Under the pieces are notes generated by a model that made no database searches, was not told the origin of the DNA, and saw only the letters and a program-made list of their open reading frames with translations. From Crocosphaera sp. UHCC 0190 (GTDB lineage: Bacteria; Cyanobacteriota; Cyanobacteriia; Cyanobacteriales; Microcystaceae), in contig NZ_JAYGHP010000005.1 in assembly GCF_034932065.1 (NCBI RefSeq), positions 62,001 to 126,000 on the forward strand: a stretch of DNA of 64,000 nucleotides, given 5' to 3'. Position 1 is the first letter of the stretch. Every line of letters starts with the position of its first letter. The position numbers and the translations under genes were made by a program. Below are positions 52,715-61,581 of the stretch, in pieces.

Positions 52715-53206
52715 ATGATCTTCTCACAAAAAACTCAACTTCTTCTCGCCACTGGCTTAGTTTCTGCCTTGATTCTTGGTAGTAGCTTCTCTACAACCAC
52801 AACCTCTGTTAATGCGGCTGAAGAATTTCAAGTTAATCTTCCTATCCTCATGGCCCAAAACACTCCTGTCGTTAAGATGGGAACCTTCGTTAAAGCTGAA
52901 GCTCCCACAACGGGAGTAGCCAGAATTGTCAGGGAAAACGGACAAACCTATTTGGAGCTAGACTCAGCCTTCAGTACCACCGATCAAGCCCCTGATCTGC
53001 ACGTACTACTTGATCCCGATGCAACCCCTCCCAAATCTTACTCTAACTCTAATATGAATCGTTTTGTCAATTTAGGGAAGTTACACAACGCAAAAGGGGC
53101 GCAACGTTATCCTATTCCTAGTGCTATTCAAACTTCAGGCTTCAAGTCAGTGGTTATCTGGTGTCGTATGGCTAATGCCACCATGGGTTACGCTACCCTT
53201 AAATAA
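52715..53206 (+). CDS. Exported DM13 domain protein
   Basis: A 163-residue protein with a signal peptide (residues about 1-35, LLLATGLVSALILGSSF). A DM13 domain follows (about 50-163): GTFVKAEAPTTGVARIVREN, LELDSAFSTTDQAPDLHVLL, MNRFVNLGKLHNAKGAQRY and VVIWCRMANATMGYATLK. DM13 domains are thought to take part in redox or cell-surface processes, with the conserved Cys of the IWC block as a possible metal or heme ligand. It is probably periplasmic. Confidence 0.88.
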   Translation: MIFSQKTQLLLATGLVSALILGSSFSTTTTSVNAAEEFQVNLPILMAQNTPVVKMGTFVKAEAPTTGVARIVRENGQTYLELDSAFSTTDQAPDLHVLLDPDATPPKSYSNSNMNRFVNLGKLHNAKGAQRYPIPSAIQTSGFKSVVIWCRMANATMGYATLK

Positions 53207-53268
53207 TAAGAGTGATGGGGTCAGGGAGTGGGGAGCTAACTTCTAACCCCTAACCCCTAATTTTCGGG

Positions 53269-54423
53269 TCAAGAGTTTACTTGAGTTTTATTCACCAAAA
53301 TTTCTGCTTTTGTAGACACCATGGCCCCTAATAATTGTTCAGGAGAAACCGAGAAGGGTAAGCGATGAATATCTGAATTAGGATGACAGGTAATTTTGGC
53401 TGCTTGACGTAATTGATTTAACGTCACCTCTCCTAATCCTAAATCTTCTGGGGTTTTTGGTAAGCCAATTTCTTCATAAAATTTCAACAATTGCTGTCGA
53501 GAAGAGGCGGCTAATTGATTCCCTTGTATCATCTCTTCTAGGCGTAATTGAACGAGAATACCATAAGCTACTTTTTCCCCATGTAATGCTTCATGGGCCG
53601 CCGGAATATGGGTTAAACCATTATGGACAGCATGGGCCGCTACTGTGCGACAATTTGCACCCCCTAAACCTCCAATTACTCCCGCTAATAATACCGTTGC
53701 ATCTACCACTTCACACCAGTCTTCCCCACCAGGGTTTTCTAAGGCCGCTGCTGATTTTTGTAATAAAATATCTCGTAAAATTCTGGCCTGTTGCACTGCC
53801 GCAATCGTTAAGGTTGCGGTAGAATTACCACTACTAACGGATGCTTCATACCATTTGGCGATCGCATCTCCAATTCCGGCAATTAATGTCCGTTTAGGGG
53901 CGGTTTTAACAATATCGTAGTCTAAAATTAGTAAGTCAGGACAACGCAATAAGGGAACATCATATTGAAAGGCTCCCTCGTTAGAATAAATATTAGATAA
54001 GGCTGTCCAAGCGGCACAAGTTGCCCCTGAGGTGGGAATAGTAACAATGGGGAGTTGTTGCTGGTGGGCTAATAATTTAGCGGTATCAAGGGCTTTTCCA
54101 CCCCCCACTCCTATGATAAAATCGGCTTGATGTTCCTTGGTGGCTGTGGTAAGAGTTTCTAAAGAATTTTCTGAACAGTCTGGGCTATAGGTTGCTTGGG
54201 CAGCAGTAAGTTTAAATTGTTTAAAAATGGGGTTTAAATGGGGGGAAATCACAGAAAGGGTGTTATTTCCGCCTACCACTAAGGGACGTTTCCCTAAACG
54301 AGCAATTGCACTTCCTGTTTGGGATAGAATACCCTGTCCTTTGATAATTTGAGCAGGAGAGACGAAGAGGGGTGTGATCTTGGTGGTAACTGATGATGAG
54401 ATTTTCGCGGTTTTTGACGACAT
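53269..54423 (-). CDS. Iron-containing alcohol/glycerol dehydrogenase family protein
   Basis: A 384-residue GldA-like dehydrogenase. The NAD-binding motif GVGGGKALDTAKLLAHQQ lies near residue 102, followed by PIVTIPTSGATCAAWTAL. Metal-ligand motifs are IAGIGDAIAKWYEA, AAHAVHNGLTHIPAAHEALH (two His) and GEKVAYGILVQL. It could oxidise glycerol to dihydroxyacetone or act on other polyols. It stands as a single gene. Confidence 0.9.
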   Translation of the reverse strand: MSSKTAKISSSVTTKITPLFVSPAQIIKGQGILSQTGSAIARLGKRPLVVGGNNTLSVISPHLNPIFKQFKLTAAQATYSPDCSENSLETLTTATKEHQADFIIGVGGGKALDTAKLLAHQQQLPIVTIPTSGATCAAWTALSNIYSNEGAFQYDVPLLRCPDLLILDYDIVKTAPKRTLIAGIGDAIAKWYEASVSSGNSTATLTIAAVQQARILRDILLQKSAAALENPGGEDWCEVVDATVLLAGVIGGLGGANCRTVAAHAVHNGLTHIPAAHEALHGEKVAYGILVQLRLEEMIQGNQLAASSRQQLLKFYEEIGLPKTPEDLGLGEVTLNQLRQAAKITCHPNSDIHRLPFSVSPEQLLGAMVSTKAEILVNKTQVNS

Positions 54424-54668
54424 CTGATGAGTTTAAGATGAGATAGAGGGTAGTTATTTATTTTAGGGTAACAAATTAACTTTGATCAGGGGATTTTAGG
54501 TTTGTGTAAGACTCAAGTTAAGATAGACAGTTGACTTCAGTTTAACTTAAGTTATACGATAGATGACTTTGAACTGAGTATTCAGAATAAAAAAAAGAAG
54601 TTAAACTGTTCATACCGATCAGGTAACAATTAAAATTTAACAAATATAGCTCTACAGAAAAAACACAA

Positions 54669-54696
54669 GTAGGGGTCAACGGCCGTTGACCCCTAC
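54669..54696. repeat. Perfect 28-base palindrome (GTAGGGGTCAACGG type)
   Basis: The 14-base half GTAGGGGTCAACGG is followed by its exact reverse complement. It shares its outer bases with the repeats at 9278, 16935, 45062 and 61222. The last base touches the tsaD stop codon, so it lies exactly at the 3' end of that gene. Confidence 0.75.
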
Positions 54697-55748
54697 TAAT
54701 TATCAACTGAATAAAGCTGCATTACCTCAGTAATTCCTAATCGAGATTTTACCCCTAATTTGAGGGAAGAAACATGACCTCTGTGAAAATGATCACAAGC
54801 AGCACAACCGATCATTGCTGCATTATCTGTACATAATTTAATCGGCGGAAAATGCACAATTAAATTGTGTTCTTTTGCTGCTTCTTGTAACTGTTTTCTT
54901 AGTCCACTATTGGCCGCAACTCCTCCCCCAACCGCAATATGAGTGATACCATAATCTAAGGCACAGGCAATGGTTTTTTTTGTTAATGATCGGGCAACTG
55001 TTGCTTGAAAACTGGCCGCTAAATCTGCAACAGGTAAGGGATCATATCCCTCTTTTTTTAACTGTTCAACTAATCGTAATACTGCCGTTTTTAAACCACT
55101 AAAACTAGAATCATAGGGGTGATAACCTCCCCCTGGTAATGATACCCTTCCCTCTGGTAAAATAAACCTTTCAGGGTTGCCTTTTTTGGCTAAACTATCA
55201 ATAATTGGCCCCCCTGGATAACCTAATTTTAATAATCTTGCTACCTTATCAAAAGCTTCCCCCGCCGCATCATCATGGGTGGTTCCTAATTGTTCATAAA
55301 TCCCGCAATCTTTTACATAAATTAAACTGGTATGACCCCCAGAAACTAACAAACATAAAAAAGGCGATTTCCAGTTAGGTTCACTCAAATAAGTGGCATA
55401 AATATGACCTTCTAAATGATGCACCCCAATAAAGGGTTTTTGATGTATAATTGAAAGGGTTTTCGCTGCTGTTTCGCCTACAATTAACGCCCCAACTAAC
55501 CCAGGAGCAACCGTTGCAGCAATGCCATCAATCTCATTCCAGCTTAAATTTGCTTCCGCTAAAGCTTGATCAATACAAGGATTAATGGTCAGTAAATGTT
55601 GACGAGATGCTTCTTCGGGAACCACTCCCCCATAGAGCCGATGGAGTTCAATTTGTGAGGCAACAACACTACTATAAACCTCACAATTGTTGACGATGGC
55701 CACGGCAGTTTCATCACAACTGGTTTCAATTGCTAATATAGTGGTCAT
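54696..55748 (-). CDS. tsaD: tRNA N6-adenosine threonylcarbamoyltransferase TsaD
   Basis: A 350-residue essential enzyme of the t6A37 tRNA modification. It carries the ATPase core [16 protein letters not shown], the metal motif [47 protein letters not shown], the [14 protein letters not shown] loop and [13 protein letters not shown] with the ATP-binding Gly block. The size is normal. No other t6A gene is adjacent. Confidence 0.97.
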   Translation of the reverse strand: MTTILAIETSCDETAVAIVNNCEVYSSVVASQIELHRLYGGVVPEEASRQHLLTINPCIDQALAEANLSWNEIDGIAATVAPGLVGALIVGETAAKTLSIIHQKPFIGVHHLEGHIYATYLSEPNWKSPFLCLLVSGGHTSLIYVKDCGIYEQLGTTHDDAAGEAFDKVARLLKLGYPGGPIIDSLAKKGNPERFILPEGRVSLPGGGYHPYDSSFSGLKTAVLRLVEQLKKEGYDPLPVADLAASFQATVARSLTKKTIACALDYGITHIAVGGGVAANSGLRKQLQEAAKEHNLIVHFPPIKLCTDNAAMIGCAACDHFHRGHVSSLKLGVKSRLGITEVMQLYSVDN

Positions 55749-55885
55749 GGGATTCTGAACATTCTCTTAGACAGGATTTTTCATTAAGATATATAAAATC
55801 CGGTTTCCATAATCACTTCAGCTAGATAGCCTAGATTATAGAACCGGATTTCTTTGATCATTATATGCCACTTTGAAAACTAGAT

Positions 55886-56020
55886 TCAGTCTTTTGATAC
55901 TCCTCGCGGTAGAAAGGCGGGGATTCTTGGTTCAGCGAGTCCACTTAACTCAGACTCCTTGCGGTATCGTTGGCCAGAGGTGGTTCTCTTCCCAAGGGTT
56001 GACTTTGGGTATGCCCTAGC
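55886..56020 (-). pseudogene. IS200/IS605-type TnpB C-terminal remnant
   Basis: A 44-codon open frame on the minus strand reads KRTTSGQRYRKESE, then LSGLAEPRIPAFLPRG and VSKD, stop. This looks like the C-terminal tail of cyanobacterial IS605 TnpB proteins, whose final codons overlap the guide-RNA scaffold. Sequence around the stop (AATCCCCGCCTTTCTACCGC, then GAGGAG) has the usual GC-rich hairpin of the element's right end. A stop codon closes the frame on its 5' side and no TnpB catalytic motif remains. It lies between tsaD and the PEP-CTERM gene. The assignment is moderate, being based on tail likeness only. Confidence 0.5.
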
Positions 56021-56095
56021 CTAGTTGTATTGCGACAAATTTTGTATAAACCCCAACTATATTACTGGCAATTAGTTGGGAAGGATCAACCGTTT

Positions 56096-57025
56096 CTAGG
56101 AAAGCTTGCGTTTCCAAGAAGCCAAGCCTAAAAGACCCACACCCACTAGAGCAGCAGTGGTACCAGGTTCGGGTACGGAGACGGGAGGGCCTTCGACACC
56201 AACTACATTAAAACCACCAACCAGACCATAGCGATCGCCACCACCTGAACCAGTAAAGCCGAGTTCGATTTCTACCCTTCCGCAACCAGCAGGTGCGCAG
56301 TTTACTAGCAGAGGAGAATCTGTGTTGCCGAAAGGCCCATAGGTATGGGATTGTGCTGGATCGGAATCAGCATTAGCAATTGCAAGGATATCACCAAAAT
56401 TGAGGGTGGAGATTATGGTGTTATTGTTGTCGTAGAGATTAATGGCAATGGTTGACGGTTGACCATTCGGCGTGATACTTACACCATTACCCGTTAAATC
56501 AAAAAGACTTCCTGCCAGAGAACCAGCAAAACGAGCTAATCCTGGGATATCTGGAGCAAATGCAGGAAAAACAAATGTTTGGCTGAAATTACTTGCGCCC
56601 CCAAAATCTGCGAAACTAACATTAAAACCGCCATTGGGATCTAGAATTGCAGACAGACTGTCGTATTGTGCATAGTCAAAGCCAGCATTATCGGGATCAC
56701 CAACGGAGCCTTGAACAACCTCTCCAGTCTCAAGGTTGACATAGAATGGGTTTTCGAGGTCGTAGAACAAGTCATAAACGGGATTTCCCTCCTCATCTAA
56801 AACGACGTTTCCGTCCGCATCAACCCTTTCTACTTCACCGAGAGGTCCTATGGTGTAGCTGAAATTCCAAACACTTCCGTTGGCTTCAACCGTACCCATC
56901 ATATCAATGGTAGCGGGCTTACCTGGGGGGAGATCATCTGGGGGGATAAATTGCGCCTGCGCTGCGGTTCCAGCCAGTAATGTCGCTACAATCGAGCTAA
57001 AGGCTATCGCCTTGGTATTTATCAT
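56096..57025 (-). CDS. PEP-CTERM sorted extracellular protein
   Basis: About 309 residues from ATG 57025 (GAGGAAACC just upstream); a frame from 57067 would add 14. The signal peptide covers about residues 1-24 (SSIVATLLAGTAAQA). The C-terminus has the PEP-CTERM signal VPEPGTTAALVGVGLLGLAS followed by WKRKLS, so exosortase likely processes it. The body is rich in Gly, Asp and Asn, without a known catalytic domain. Pairs such as NVVLDEEGNPVYD hint at Ca-binding loops. It is probably secreted or held at the cell surface. Confidence 0.88.
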   Translation of the reverse strand: MINTKAIAFSSIVATLLAGTAAQAQFIPPDDLPPGKPATIDMMGTVEANGSVWNFSYTIGPLGEVERVDADGNVVLDEEGNPVYDLFYDLENPFYVNLETGEVVQGSVGDPDNAGFDYAQYDSLSAILDPNGGFNVSFADFGGASNFSQTFVFPAFAPDIPGLARFAGSLAGSLFDLTGNGVSITPNGQPSTIAINLYDNNNTIISTLNFGDILAIANADSDPAQSHTYGPFGNTDSPLLVNCAPAGCGRVEIELGFTGSGGGDRYGLVGGFNVVGVEGPPVSVPEPGTTAALVGVGLLGLASWKRKLS

Positions 57026-57389
57026 TTGGTTTCCTCTATATTTTATTAATAAGAGCTTCTTGGACATAGTAGCTCATAATTCCCCAGTTGTCTAGACAAG
57101 TTTGGGAATAATTAAGGAAGTTTTATCTGGCACACACTTAGACAAAACTTATCTTAATCTCAGAATGCAATTACCGGAAAAAAAGTTTTAATGTAAGTAA
57201 AAATACATCTAAATTGATTAAGGTTAGACTGGAGAAAATTATCAAAATTTGGAAAAATTAAAAGAGATAAGCGGTTATTTCCTCGCCTATCTCTTGCTAT
57301 TCCTTATTTATATGAAATCCGGTTATTGGTTAAATTCCCTAACCCCTATTCTGAGAGATTTTTCTCACCACTGAAATAGGAGTGCTATA
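57026..57389. other. Intergenic region between sigma factor gene and PEP-CTERM gene
   Basis: This 364-base AT-rich gap holds no gene that I can support. On the minus strand a hairpin at 57262-57295 (AAGAGATA paired with TATCTCTT, extended by GCG/CGC) is followed by TTTTAATTTTT and is a good terminator for the sigma factor gene. The remaining part is probably the promoter of the PEP-CTERM gene. Confidence 0.6.
57262..57295 (-). terminator. Terminator of the group 2 sigma factor gene
   Basis: Stem of at least 8 bp (AAGAGATA/TATCTCTT) strengthened by an inner GCG/CGC, with a T-rich tail on the minus strand. It lies about 95 bases after the sigma factor stop codon. Confidence 0.6.
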
Positions 57390-58376
57390 TTAGCTGGCTG
57401 CCAGATATTCTTTGACGTTGCCCCGTCGTCTCCGCAGTTGGGCTAAGGCTTGATGTTCTAGTTGACGCACCCGTTCCCGACTAATATTGAGCTTTTTGCC
57501 AATTTTGGCTAAAGATAGTTCTTTGCCATCTTCTAAGCCAAAACGGAGGGTTAAAACCTTTCGCTGTTGTTCGGTGAGTTCCGCCATCAGATTGCTGAGA
57601 TCTTGGCGTAATAACTCTTGGGTGATGTAATGATCGGGGGAAATGCCTTGATCTTCCAAAAGTTCCGAGAGTTCTGTATCTTGATTGTCCCCGACACGAA
57701 CATCTAAGGAAATGGGTTGACGGGCCATACTCAGAAATTCCCGAATTTGAGCGGGTTCAATCTCTAATTCTTGGGCAATTTCTGCTGGAGTAGCACTTCT
57801 TCCTAATTTCTGTGAGAGTTCTCGTTGAGTTTTCTTGATTTTATTCAGTTTCTCGGTAATATGAATGGGTAAACGGATGGTGCGTGCTTGTTGCGCGATC
57901 GCCCGCGTGATCGCTTGGCGAATCCACCAATAAGCATAGGTCGAGAATTTATAGCCTTTGGTTGGGTCGAATTTTTCTACACCCCTTTCCAGTCCTAAGC
58001 TACCCTCTTGAATCAGGTCGAGAAATTCCATGTTGCGCTTTTGATACTTCTTGGCAATGGCAACAACTAAGCGCAAATTGGCCTCAATCATCTTCCGTTT
58101 GGCGCGATTTCCTTGTTCTAGGATTTTCTTAAGGCTGGTTTCCGTCATCTCTACCGCCTTGGCCCATTCTCCTAGACTGGGTTCGAGTCCTGAGTTTTGA
58201 GCAAGATTGTCTTTTGTTTCTAACAAGGTCATCATTTTTTGCACTTGTTTCCCATAAACGATTTCTTGTTCGTGGGTTAACAGAGGTACCCGCCCAATTT
58301 CATGCAGATAAGTCCGCACCATATCTGCTGAATACGTAGGCTGTTTGGTTTTGGTGTTCACGTTAGCAGTGGGCAT
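57390..58376 (-). CDS. Group 2 sigma-70 factor (RpoD/SigA family)
   Basis: A 328-residue sigma factor. Region 1.2 starts MVRTYLHEIGRVPLLTHEQE. Region 2 has AKKYQKRNMEFLDLIQEGSL and KFSTYAYWWIRQAITRAIA (core and -10 binding). Region 3 follows and region 4 has the helix-turn-helix LSLAKIGKKLNISRERVRQL. There is no long N-terminal region 1.1, and the size points to a non-essential group 2 factor (SigB-E type). Such factors respond to light, nitrogen or stress in cyanobacteria. Which one it is cannot be told without comparison. Confidence 0.92.
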   Translation of the reverse strand: MPTANVNTKTKQPTYSADMVRTYLHEIGRVPLLTHEQEIVYGKQVQKMMTLLETKDNLAQNSGLEPSLGEWAKAVEMTETSLKKILEQGNRAKRKMIEANLRLVVAIAKKYQKRNMEFLDLIQEGSLGLERGVEKFDPTKGYKFSTYAYWWIRQAITRAIAQQARTIRLPIHITEKLNKIKKTQRELSQKLGRSATPAEIAQELEIEPAQIREFLSMARQPISLDVRVGDNQDTELSELLEDQGISPDHYITQELLRQDLSNLMAELTEQQRKVLTLRFGLEDGKELSLAKIGKKLNISRERVRQLEHQALAQLRRRRGNVKEYLAAS

Positions 58377-58756
58377 TGGTACAGTTTTGACTCCTTAAAT
58401 CTGCTTAAAAGTCTATTACTATCCTTATCTTTCCCAAAATGTTTATGAATTAATACATGAGGACTGGAAAGAAAGGTTACAAGGTGAAGTCGGTATGACT
58501 TTAACTTGTTTTTATCTTAACTTATCTCTTTAGACGATGGCAAGATCTAAAAGGTTCATTTGTTTTTACGAGATGTTAAAAACGAGCAAATCTAGACTAA
58601 CCAAGGTGTTGAGGGATTTGCGCCCGCAAGTAACTGGCGTTCGCTACTACTATAATGGCTCAAAAACAAATATAATGAAAGGTTTAAATTTGGTGAAATC
58701 TCCGAACCAGAAGGCAGTCATTCCCGTATTGTTGATGGTTGATCGAGATTGTTGGC
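58377..58756. other. Intergenic region between sigma factor and deaminase genes
   Basis: This 380-base gap holds the sigma factor promoter on one side. An 88-codon open frame (58537-58803, +) starts in it and runs into the end of the deaminase gene. Its product (rich in Lys, Arg and Val, starting MARSKRFICFYEML) has no recognised family and its overlap with a conserved gene speaks against it. I could not support any other feature. Confidence 0.3.
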
Positions 58757-59188
58757 TTATTTACCAATATCTTCCTGCCAAAGTAAGGGATTTTTGGCGA
58801 TAAATTGTACCATCAAATTTTGACATTCATCTAAATTCAAATCAATCACTTCAACGCCGTGGGATTCCATAAATTCTCTCGCTCCTGGGAAAGTTTTAGA
58901 TTCTCCGGCAATGACTTTTTTAATATTAAACTGAACCACTGCTCCCGCACAGAGATAACAGGGCATTAAGGTAGAATAAAGAACCGTATCTTGATAATTA
59001 CCGATCCGTCCCGCATTGCGTAAACAATCAATTTCTGCATGGGTAATGGGATCACCTTCTTGGACTCGTTTATTGTGTCCTCTACCAATAATTGTCTGAT
59101 GTTTTACTAAAACGGAACCGATGGGAATACCGCCTTCTTTTAGGCCTTGTTTTGCTTCGGCGATCGCTGCTGCCATAAATTCATCCAT
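58757..59188 (-). CDS. Cytosine-deaminase-like nucleoside deaminase
   Basis: About 143 residues from ATG 59188 (AGGAG about 10 bases upstream). The zinc site is ITHAEIDCLR (His50, Glu52) and LMPCYLCAGAVVQF (Cys77, Cys80). The rest, such as NIKKVIAGESKTFPGAREFM, HGVEVIDL and FIAKNPLLWQEDIG, resembles yeast cytosine deaminase FCY1 more than tRNA adenosine deaminase TadA. Likely substrates are cytosine or a related base; guanine deaminase is an alternative. Confidence 0.85.
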   Translation of the reverse strand: MDEFMAAAIAEAKQGLKEGGIPIGSVLVKHQTIIGRGHNKRVQEGDPITHAEIDCLRNAGRIGNYQDTVLYSTLMPCYLCAGAVVQFNIKKVIAGESKTFPGAREFMESHGVEVIDLNLDECQNLMVQFIAKNPLLWQEDIGK

Positions 59189-59298
59189 CTGGGAGCATCT
59201 CCTAAATTTTTTAGGGGTTAATTGCCTCATCACCTAGATCAATTTTAAACTAATTTGCTACAATGTCAAAGTAAAAAGCGTTATTTCTTAAACTGAAT

Positions 59299-59970
59299 TT
59301 GTCTACTATAAATTCCTCTCTTGAAATATCAGCGTCTTGGCAACAATTGTTAAGACAACATCGGGCAATTGCTGTCATTCGGACAGATGACATAGAATCA
59401 GGTTTAAACATGGCTAGAGCAGCAGCCAAAGGCGGTATGCGACTGATTGAAATTACTTGGAATAGTAAAAATCCTGCTCAAATTATTCAACGCTTAAAAA
59501 CAGAATTACCAGATTGTATCATTGGCACGGGGACAATTTTAACATTAGAAGACTTACAAGCTGCCATCGCTGCTCAGGTACAATTCTGTTTTACGCCTCA
59601 CGTCAATCAAACCCTAATTAAAACAGCGATTGATCACCAAATTCCTATCATTCCAGGGGCCCTATCTCCCACAGAAATTGTCAGTGCTTGGCAAGGGGGA
59701 GCGAGTTGTGTTAAAGTCTTTCCGGTACAGGCAGTTGGTGGCATTGCTTATATTCGAGGATTACAGGGGCCAATAGGTTCAATTCCTTTAATTCCGACCG
59801 GTGGCGTGACCTTAGACAATGCGGCTAATTTTCTTGAAGCAGGGGCGATCGCTGTCGGTTTATCAGGTCAATTATTTCCTGATCATGCTATTAATAATCA
59901 AGACTGGAAAAATGTTACAAAACGGGCAGAATTTTTAAGAGACAAAATAAAACATCTCCAAGAGATTTAA
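59299..59970 (+). CDS. eda: Bifunctional KDPG/KHG aldolase
   Basis: A 223-residue class I aldolase that splits 2-keto-3-deoxy-6-phosphogluconate to pyruvate and glyceraldehyde-3-phosphate. Motifs are AVIRTDDIESGLNMARAAAK, IEITWNSKNPAQI (Glu in the active site), GTGTILTLEDLQAAI, FCFTPHVNQTL, IIPGALSPTEIVSAW, SCVKVFPVQAVGG with the Schiff-base Lys, and IPTGGVTLDNAANFL. The start is TTG. It suggests a working Entner-Doudoroff step. Confidence 0.93.
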   Translation: MSTINSSLEISASWQQLLRQHRAIAVIRTDDIESGLNMARAAAKGGMRLIEITWNSKNPAQIIQRLKTELPDCIIGTGTILTLEDLQAAIAAQVQFCFTPHVNQTLIKTAIDHQIPIIPGALSPTEIVSAWQGGASCVKVFPVQAVGGIAYIRGLQGPIGSIPLIPTGGVTLDNAANFLEAGAIAVGLSGQLFPDHAINNQDWKNVTKRAEFLRDKIKHLQEI

Positions 59971-60202
59971 GTTAATTAAAACAATCATATTTGATGGGCT
60001 TGATTTTTTAACCACTGATTAAACTGTTTAATTGCTTCTCTAAATATTATGCTCCTACAAACCATCACCTCAACCCCCCCACCCCGCATTTCAGCGAAAC
60101 CCAAAGTTCGCTACCATAAAAAAGCATGGGCTTATGGGTTCTAACCACAGTGTAGAGGTCAGAATTGCCATTAGATATAAGTACAGGAGTTCTAAACAAT
60201 TA

Positions 60203-61189
60203 ATGTCCACCGTGAAGCTAGATGAGTGTGACTCCCTAAAGTCCCTTCATTTTCCCCCCTTACCTTTATCTCGTCCCCTCCTAATGATCGGTCATGGAAC
60301 CAGAGATATTGACGGAAAACAAACCTTTCTTGACTTTGTTGCTGCTTATCAAGCATTAGACAATTCTCGTCCCGTGATTCCTTGCTTTTTGGAACTGACA
60401 GAACCCTACATTCAACAAGGGGTAGACTATTGTGTCTCTCAAGGTTATACCGATATTTCTGCCTTACCAATTCTTTTATTTGCAGCGCGTCATAACAAGT
60501 TTGATGTGACCAAGGAACTTGATCGCACCAAAGAGCGTTACCCTGAGTTAAAGTTTCACTATGGGCGACATTTTGGCATTACCCCCAACCTGTTTAAATT
60601 GTGGCAGGAACGCTTAGCTGAGTTCGATCATCCCCACGCTAACCCCAAGGAAATTAAACGGTCTGAGACGGTGTTATTATTTGTTGGGAGGGGTTCTAGT
60701 GATCCTGATGCCAATGGGGATGTCTGTAAGTTAGCGAGAATGTTATGGGAAGGTAGCGGTTATCAAACAGTAGAAACCTGTTTTATTGGTATTACTCATC
60801 CTCGTCTAGAAGAAGGGTTTAAACGGGCCCTTTTTTACCAACCAAAACGGATTATTGTGTTACCTTATTTCTTGTTTACTGGGGCATTAGTCAAGAAAAT
60901 TTTTCAAACAACTGCCGAACAACAAACCCTTTATCCTGAGATTGAGATGACTTGTTTACCGGAGATGGGTATTCATCCTCAACTGTTACAGGTTGTCAGG
61001 GAACGAGAGTTAGAAACTCAACAGGGACAAGTCCAGATGAACTGTGAGATGTGTAAGTTTCGTCTTGCTGCGGTTGACGATCATGGCCATCATCATCATT
61101 CCCACGATCATCACCATCATCATCATTCAAACCCCGATCCTTACGCCAAAGTTGAAGATTATCATCAGCGGATTTGGCAGACACCATAA
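60203..61189 (+). CDS. cbiX: Sirohydrochlorin chelatase CbiX (long form)
   Basis: About 328 residues from ATG 60203 (AGGAG about 14 bases upstream); a frame from 60134 would add 23 residues of poor likeness. It is a two-domain CbiX: domain 1 has [16 protein letters not shown] with the active-site His, [17 protein letters not shown] and [15 protein letters not shown]. Domain 2 has [16 protein letters not shown], where Arg replaces the His. The C-terminal tail carries a run of about 13 His among 20 residues (near 300-315), a metal store or filter. It inserts cobalt (or iron) into sirohydrochlorin for cobalamin or siroheme. Confidence 0.92.
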   Translation: MSTVKLDECDSLKSLHFPPLPLSRPLLMIGHGTRDIDGKQTFLDFVAAYQALDNSRPVIPCFLELTEPYIQQGVDYCVSQGYTDISALPILLFAARHNKFDVTKELDRTKERYPELKFHYGRHFGITPNLFKLWQERLAEFDHPHANPKEIKRSETVLLFVGRGSSDPDANGDVCKLARMLWEGSGYQTVETCFIGITHPRLEEGFKRALFYQPKRIIVLPYFLFTGALVKKIFQTTAEQQTLYPEIEMTCLPEMGIHPQLLQVVRERELETQQGQVQMNCEMCKFRLAAVDDHGHHHHSHDHHHHHHSNPDPYAKVEDYHQRIWQTP

Positions 61190-61221
61190 GACTGTTAAAT
61201 TGTAACAGGTTTGGTTATTTT

Positions 61222-61249
61222 GTAGGGGCGTTTTATGAAGCGTCCCTAT
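61222..61249. repeat. Short palindromic repeat (GTAGGGGCG type)
   Basis: GTAGGGGCGTTTTATGAAGC forms an imperfect palindrome with the following GTCCCTAT. It belongs to the same repeat family as 16935, 45062 and 54669. It lies between cbiX and sipA. Confidence 0.6.
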
Positions 61250-61332
61250 ACTATAAAATTTAAAAAATCAAAGAATAAGTTATAATAAATTTACTTGACA
61301 ATAATCAGTCCTATTTCCTATTTTCTTTAAGT

Positions 61333-61581
61333 ATGGATAAACAACGAGTTGCCGTTGGTAGTAAAATTTCTTTAATTGCCAAACCTCCCTACTTGAAAAC
61401 CGCCGACCCTATGCCCATGTTACGCCCTGCTGATATCTTAGAAATTGGGGAGGAAGGAACGGTTATGGATCGTCGTCCTGGAGGTTATTGGGGGGTTAAA
61501 TTTGCCAGAGGAACTTTCTTGATGGAAAGTCAATATATTGCCCTTCTAACCTCTCAGGAATCATCTCATACTGTGACTTAA
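61333..61581 (+). CDS. sipA: NblS-interacting regulatory protein SipA (DUF3148)
   Basis: An 82-residue protein with an SH3-like fold. It has VAVGSKISLIAKPPYLKTAD, PMPMLRPADILEIGEEGTVM and DRRPGGYWGVKFARGTFLM, matching the SipA family. SipA binds the sensor kinase NblS/Hik33 and raises its autokinase activity, tuning light, nutrient and phycobilisome responses. The neighbouring TPR gene is convergent, with the two stops only one base apart. Confidence 0.88.
   Translation: MDKQRVAVGSKISLIAKPPYLKTADPMPMLRPADILEIGEEGTVMDRRPGGYWGVKFARGTFLMESQYIALLTSQESSHTVT

Noticed and set aside
58537-58803. 88-codon plus-strand open frame between the sigma factor and deaminase genes
   Set aside because: No recognisable family, and its last 47 bases overlap the conserved C-terminus of the deaminase on the other strand; kept only as a remark.
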